Positions 58,707-64,000 of a stretch of DNA of 64,000 nt are shown here, piece by piece. The position numbers and the translations under genes were made by a program. Every line of letters starts with the position of its first letter. The stretch's first letter is position 1. Location: positions 783,135 to 847,134 of the forward strand of contig QANY01011424.1 in the NCBI GenBank assembly GCA_003255025.1, read 5' to 3'. The stretch comes from Datisca glomerata (taxonomy: Eukaryota; Streptophyta; Magnoliopsida; Cucurbitales; Datiscaceae). The notes beneath the pieces are model-generated. The model saw only the letters and a list, made by a program, of their open reading frames with translations, was not told the DNA's origin and made no database searches.

Positions 58707-59134
58707 TGTAAGGGAAAATTTTCTCACACTAAAAAAAATAAGAACGAGAGAGAGAGAGAGAGAGAGAATTCTCGAGAATAAGTATATAATTGCTTGAGTT
58801 TGTATTGAATGAATTGATTTACAATTGGCCTATATTTATAGGCTCTTGAATAGTTACAAGATTTAGCTAAATCTCTTTAAACCCGAGGAATCAGCATAAT
58901 ATACATCATAGATTAAGCTTATCAAGTCAGATTAAGTTTATCTAATCTAGAAAATGATCGAGCTTAGTTTATTTTTTATCAACAAATACTTAAATCTGAA
59001 CTGTCAGATGGGACATGATGGGATCAACAGTTCAGGTGTTTTTTTCTCGCTTGACCATGGTGGCAATCTATTCTTTTCGCTTCTAATTAGTCATGCTTGC
59101 TTATGTGGCATCTCAGACGATTTTTACTTGTACA
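58707..59134 (-). repeat. gypsy 5' LTR
   Basis: The promoter-side copy in the element's orientation. On the minus strand GAGCCTATAAATATAGGCC is a good TATA box within a short palindrome. A longer GA microsatellite (58,745-58,767) than in the 3' LTR accounts for some of the length difference. Confidence 0.92.
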
Positions 59135-59409
59135 ATGGGAGAGAAGTACCACAGAATTCCAATCATGTGATGATGCAATTAAAAATTGGCAGAAGAATTA
59201 ATATATATGAAGTCAATAACTATAGCCATATTAAGAATATTTATTTGTTACTTAAAGATTAAGAGTTTTATCGGTTGAATTGATGAAATGATATTCAGAC
59301 TCAAGAAATAGATGACATAATTTTGCATAGCATGCATGGACATTAATAATCACTAATATAGTGACAACTCAACACTATAAACTAATTAAACAATATTAGT
59401 TAGTTCATA

Positions 59410-62400
59410 CCCCTTAAACTGATGTTTGCGAAAACCAGCGTGAGTTTGCTCCAAATGAAGAGAAAACGAGTAAAGAAGAGTCCTTTAGTAAACACATCAG
59501 CAATTTGGTCTTGGCTGGAAATGATAATCAATCTCGATATGTACCACTTTTTCACAAATGTATTGATAATCAATCTCGATATATTTGGCATGAGCATGGA
59601 AAACTAGATTCGCTGTTATTGTATGGGCCAAAACTCGATCCTCAGCTTTAATGGATGAAGGGGCAACAATAGGTTGTTTCTTAGTAGATCAAGAAACAGG
59701 ATTAGGGCAAAGGAAATAATGTAGCAATTGGTTGATCTTTGATCAAAAGAATCCATTTAGTAAACACATCAGCAATTTGGTCTTGGCTAGAAATGATAAT
59801 CAATCTCGATACGTACCACTTTTTCACAAATATAGTGATAATCAATCTCGATATATTTGGCATGAGCATGGAAAACCAGATTATATGCCAAAGCCATGTA
59901 TGATATGTTGTCACACCAAAGCTTTGGAGGTTCACTAATGTAAACATCTAAGTGATAAAGGAGTTGTTAACCAACTTAACTTTGTTGTCGTATTGGCCAA
60001 AACTTGATCCTCGGCTTTAATGGATGAAGGGGCAACAATAGGTTGTTTCTTGGTAGATTAAGAAACATGATTAGGGCAAAGGAAAATAATGTAGCAATTG
60101 GTTGATCTTTGATTAGAAGAATCTCTGGCCCAATCACCATCATAATAAGCATGAAGAGAAATAGTACATTTCCTGAATTGAGTACCTAATGAAGGTGTGC
60201 CTTTAAGATATCAAATTATGCGTCTTATTGTAGAAAATAAGCATTAATAGGCTGATGCATGAACTAAGATAACGTGTTGATAACATAAGTGATATCTGGC
60301 CTAGTGAAGGTCAGCTATTGAAGAACACCTACTAAGCTGTGATATTATGTATCATTTTCAAAGACTGGACTTGAAGCATGAAGATTGTCCTTAGTAGAAC
60401 AAGGCAAGTGACAAGTTTTGGCTTGTGTAAGACCAAATTTATGAAGTATATTAGTAACATATTTTCTCTGAGTCACTAAGAAACTAGCTGAACTGGCTTC
60501 AACCTCCAATATAAGAAAGTGTCTAAGTCTATCATAACAAATTCCTTGTTTAAGACATGAATCAACTGTGTAATGTAGGTCCTATTATACTCCACATATA
60601 TTGTGCCGTAAGACTAAAATGACTCTTGATAATGGTCCTTTTGACTGTAGGGCGGAAATTTTCATCATGATCTAATCCAACATGTTGATGAAAGCCTTTT
60701 GTAATGAAACGAGCTTTGTATCTTAAAATAGATCCATCAACATGATATTTGAGTCTATAGACCCAGTTGCAGCCTATAATATTTTTATCAATAGGAGGAG
60801 CTAATGTCAAGGTTCCTTGTTGTTGTAGGGTAGAAAACTCTTTAGCCATTGCGTTTCTCCAGGAATCAGACTTAGATGTTCATTATAGGAAGTTGGTTAT
60901 GTGTGAGAGATATTCGAGTGAAAAGGCTGAGAAAATTAATGCTGAGTAATAGAAGAAAATGTCTTCCTTTTAGAGATACCAGATTTCAGTCTAGTCTACA
61001 TAAGATGAGTGTTGAGAGGTACATTCTGAGGTACATCCTAAGATGCAGTAGGAAAACCAAGTTAACTATCCAATATATTAGGATTGAGAGTAATGGCATT
61101 AGAAGGAGCAGAATCAACCATATCACCAGAACTAGATACAATGGAATCACTTACACCAAAAGATATTATATAATGAAGAATAGTGTTAAAAGACAAATGA
61201 GACTGTGAATTATAAGTAGTTGAGGTGGAAGAAGAAATGGAATGAGAAAAGGTAGAAGCAAAAGAAAAAAGTAGATTCATAAAAAGTTACATAAGTTGAA
61301 ATATGCATTTTCTGATATGAAGGATTAAAGCACACGCAACATTTGTAATTTAAAATATACCCTAGAAAGATGCGTTGCAATGTTTTGGGCTGAAGTTTAT
61401 GATTGTTATATGATTTTAGCAGAGGATAGTAGGCACATCTAAAAGTTTTACGGTGAGGATAATCTAGAGGATAGCCTAAAAGCATTTCAAATGGTGAAAT
61501 GCTACGTAAAAGTACAAGGCAACCTATTAATTAGAAAGATAGTAGTAGCAAAGTCAAAAGACTGAAATTGAATAGGAACAATGGCTCTACACAACAAAGC
61601 AAGTGAGGTTTAAACAATGTTCCTATGCTTGCGTTCTGCAACTCATTTTGTTCAGGTGTGTGCACAAGAGAATTGATGAAAATGCCTTTAAAGTCTAAGT
61701 ATGGTGCAAGTTTTTGGTGATAAACTCACCGCACATATGTTCTTAGTGTTTTAGTTCTGGTGGATAACCTATTTTCTATGTAGGGTGAAACTTTTAGAAA
61801 ACAGAATTAATTTCATATTTGTATTAAGAAAAAGGTCTAGGTGTACTTGGTGCAATCATCAACAAAAGAAACATAATATCTATAACTGTATTGTGGAATG
61901 ATAGATGAAAGACCCCAAACATCACTATGTAATAATTTTAAATGTGAAAATGACAAAGATTCGAAGATAGGAAAAGACAACTTTGTTATTTGCTTTGTAA
62001 ACAACTTTGACATATACAAATGATCAATGTCTTTACAATGTACATTTAGTTTATGTAAAATGGAGTGTGAGACAATGTTTGCAGGATGCCCTAGTCTATC
62101 ATGCCAGGTAGAATTATACACTTTATTGCCTAGTAAAGTAGTTGGTAAAACACAAAAAATAGTAGTGTGAACAATAGAAAAAAATGCATTAGTGGATGAG
62201 GGTCTAGCAATAGATGGCCTGAAGGAAGACGATATGAGATATAATCCATTGACCCAGTCCATGATACAAAACCTTGCCAGATCGTTTATCCTGAATTAGA
62301 AAGAAATTGACATGAAAAAAGAAATTGATTGTTATTTAAAAGGCAACACTGATAGACTGACAACGAATTTCTAGAAATAGTGGGCAGCTTAAGAACATTA

Positions 62401-63270
62401 TGAAGAGTAAAAATATGAGTTGAGGTAGTAAATAAGACATAACCTCTATGAGTGATAGGTAGATTCTGTCCATTTCTAATAGCTACTCCATCTCCTCCAT
62501 TGTATTAAGAAGTAATCTTAAGATTGGATAGATCAAGATAATTGAGGTGGGAATTGCAGCCAGAATCAGATAGCCAAACACTAGTTTATTCCAGAATTGA
62601 GTGGCACAGCTGCTGCCATTGTAACTACTTTACTAGAAGGATGACAACCTTGGAAGGAATGGTTCATCCTATTGCAGTAATCTAGGGCATTGTGACGAAA
62701 GTTTTGACAAACTTTGCTGGTCACTCGATGAACTTCCAGAAGTTTCAGAAATTTCAAAATCTAATCCAATGTATTGAGAGAAACTGTGACTTGCCATAGA
62801 AGGTATATTTAGTTATGGTGAATTAGTACTGGAAGTTCTTCCCTGACAGAACTTCTACCAACGTTTGAAAACCTATGACTCCTGTTATTGAGCAGACACA
62901 AACATTGCTAGTGGAGGAAATTGAGCATAATGGATTGATGTTGCTCAACATTAGAAGTTTATTCAACTTTAAGCAAAAGCATGAAGTTATTCCAAGGATA
63001 TGGGATCTGATCTAGTGTGAATAGAAGTTTTGAATAAACTAAATTAACTTGGAAGACCATTATGATTGATACAGGTGTAAGTTTATCAGTAATTACTTTG
63101 ATGCATTGAATGTAAGCATCAATTGACTCGGTTGGTTTCTTGAAAATCTTATGAAGCTCAAATTATAAATTCAAAATGGTTGATCTTGACAAAGATGTAA
63201 ACCTACTTTCAATTGAGTTCCATAAATCACAAGAGGATTGGCATCAAACAACATATGGCAGGGTTACTAG
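59410..63270 (-). pseudogene. copia gag-pol (broken)
   Basis: Gag of the UBN2 type shows SCDLWNSIESRFTSLSRS and PTESIDAYIQCIKVITDKL. The protease has SDSGCNSHLNY, with the catalytic DSG intact. The GAG-pre-integrase motif is WHDRLGHPANIVSHSILH, followed by integrase LLHSDVWGLSSI and YYVSFVDDCTKYTW. RT has GCNWVYRLKYHVDGSI and RYKARFITKGFHQ; the rest is split by frameshifts. RNase H ends in SSQDQIADVFTKGL. The signature resembles the Ale/Retrofit side of plant copia elements, but lineage is a guess. Stops and frameshifts interrupt every domain. Confidence 0.88.
59486..60125. repeat. 272-bp tandem duplication in copia RNase H
   Basis: The unit starting AGTAAACACATCAGCAATTT occurs at 59,486 and 59,758. 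The first copy lacks a 90-base inner piece present in the second (59,884-59,985), so it is an unequal or deleted copy. Both contain the antisense of ISSQDQIADVFTK. Confidence 0.9.
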
Positions 63271-63299
63271 AGACAACATAGCGTTAATTAGAGTCATTG

Positions 63300-64000
63300 C
63301 CTATAACGCCTCGACCTCCGAGGGTTAAACATACGTGTAATTTCACAATTTTAAAATCTCCAATTCGAAACAAACCCTAATTTTGAGAAAATTCTCAAAT
63401 TAAAAATTCTTAATTTACCCATGATGGAAAAATCCTGATCTTAAATAGCGGAAGCATTAAACTTATCCATAATCAGAATCTTAATCATTAAATAGCAGAA
63501 GTGATAAAGTGTCTTAAATGTATAATTAATAAAACCTCTAAAAACTGAATTAAATTCTTAAATAAAATCAAAACTTAAAATTCATAATTCATGAAACTTT
63601 CACTCATCATAATTCGTAGAAAATCATAACGTAAAATAAACTACTTGAATAACCAAGTTTAACAGAAAATGTTTTCCTAATTTTTGAATCAAATCATAAA
63701 CTGAAAACATAAATTCCTCTGATTTAACAGATTATGGCAGTCTCCCACTCATGCTGCTCATTATCACCACCTGCATCATAAATAACTGTGGGGGAATGAG
63801 TATTTTAAAATACTCAGTAAGCAAACTCACATAATAACATGCATTCACGTGTCATAAATGCAATCATGTCATAACATAACTAAACTTGAGATATAACATA
63901 AATGAAATAAAGTAACGTACTTGATCATGACATGGCTTAACATAGCACGAAGATAACACGTGTCTCAAACAGAATCATTTAACAATCTCAAACATATCTT
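63300..64000. other. possible fragment of another LTR retrotransposon
   Basis: TATAACGCCTCGACCTCCGA at 63,302 and, further on, GGGGGAATGAGTATTTTAAA with a perfect 18-bp palindrome GAGTATTTTAAAATACTC (63,796-63,813) resemble stretches seen in plant gypsy LTRs that start TGTAACGCCCC. No coding domain is present before the window ends, so this is only a suggestion. Confidence 0.3.

Larger units (their letters stand above)
49976..59134 (-). mobile_element. Ty3/gypsy retrotransposon, Tat type
   Basis: Two LTRs in direct repeat, 49,976-50,376 (401 bp) and 58,707-59,134 (428 bp), both TGTAAGG...TGTACA, about 80% identical. gag-pol reads on the minus strand, so the 5' LTR is on the right. Flanking 5-mers TAGGG and ATGGG are a poor target duplication. 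The sequence after the 5' LTR, TTTTGGTACTTTCATTGAG, replaces the common initiator-Met primer site. A long segment between pol and the 3' LTR (50,377-53,432) carries tandem repeats and a spliced antisense gene, a feature known for Tat-lineage elements such as Grande and Retand. Stop codons in all domains mark it as dead. Confidence 0.93.
59135..63270 (-). mobile_element. Ty1/copia retrotransposon, partial and decayed
   Basis: The coding order on the minus strand is gag (63,270-62,640), protease (about 62,550), GAG-pre-integrase and integrase start (62,260-61,840), RT (60,850-60,560) and RNase H (to about 59,410). After it, CAGTTTAAGGGG is a good polypurine tract and TGAACTAAC near 59,408 a likely 3' LTR start. 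Only about 270 bp of this LTR remain before the gypsy LTR begins at 59,134. No 5' LTR was identified at the right. The gypsy element seems to have inserted into the copia 3' LTR. Confidence 0.8.

Overview
This is a window of AT-rich plant nuclear DNA, probably from a core eudicot. Genes have short exons, GT-AG introns and 5' UTR introns, and sit in a sea of transposable elements. The species cannot be told from the sequence; a rosid is only a guess. Two single unresolved bases (14,252 and 21,594) suggest a draft assembly.

The genes lie in the first 29 kb. (1) 5,143-6,189 (+): a two-exon, probably plastid-targeted protein with the C-terminal half of a SAM-methyltransferase-like fold. (2) 6,587-8,598 (-): a complete seven-exon PTI1-like receptor-like cytoplasmic kinase (364 aa), with a 5' UTR intron. 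(3) 13,521-16,199 (-): a complete three-exon SINA-type RING E3 ubiquitin ligase (SINAT, 307 aa), with a 1.7-kb 5' UTR intron. (4) 26,477-28,455 (-): a complete six-exon DNA-3-methyladenine glycosylase (MAG/AAG family, 260 aa). (5) 28,636-28,716 (-): a tRNA-Ser(GCU) gene just upstream of it. These are unrelated housekeeping or signalling genes, not a pathway cluster.

Between them lie DNA transposons, several defined here by terminal inverted repeats plus target-site duplications (TSDs): an apparent 4.3-kb hAT-like element (641-4,897) carrying two arrays of a palindromic CTACTTGAA repeat; a 2.4-kb Mutator-like (MULE) element (9,195-11,592) in the promoter of the PTI1-like gene, with a second MULE-like element nested in it (9,906-11,074); a CACTA element (20,787-22,746) with the end of a degenerate transposase gene; a MULE-type MITE (29,462-29,856) with a strong hairpin; a long fold-back element (about 32,640-35,035) around a 30-31 bp minisatellite; and a MULE-like element (36,767-38,365) with a 28-bp repeat. 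Two degenerate LINE RNase H fragments lie at about 18,720-19,130 (-) and 41,430-42,160 (+).

The last 21 kb is retrotransposon territory: a decayed Ty1/copia element (42,759-48,089, +), a 9.2-kb Ty3/gypsy element of the Tat type (49,976-59,134, coding on -), and a second decayed Ty1/copia element (about 59,135-63,270, -). The gypsy element appears to have inserted into the copia 3' LTR. It carries, between the end of pol and its 3' LTR, a spliced gene on the opposite strand (50,943-about 52,545), now broken by stops; this and the palindromic arrays are the most interesting structures here. All transposon genes are inactive by stop codons or frameshifts. The last 700 bp resembles part of another LTR retrotransposon.
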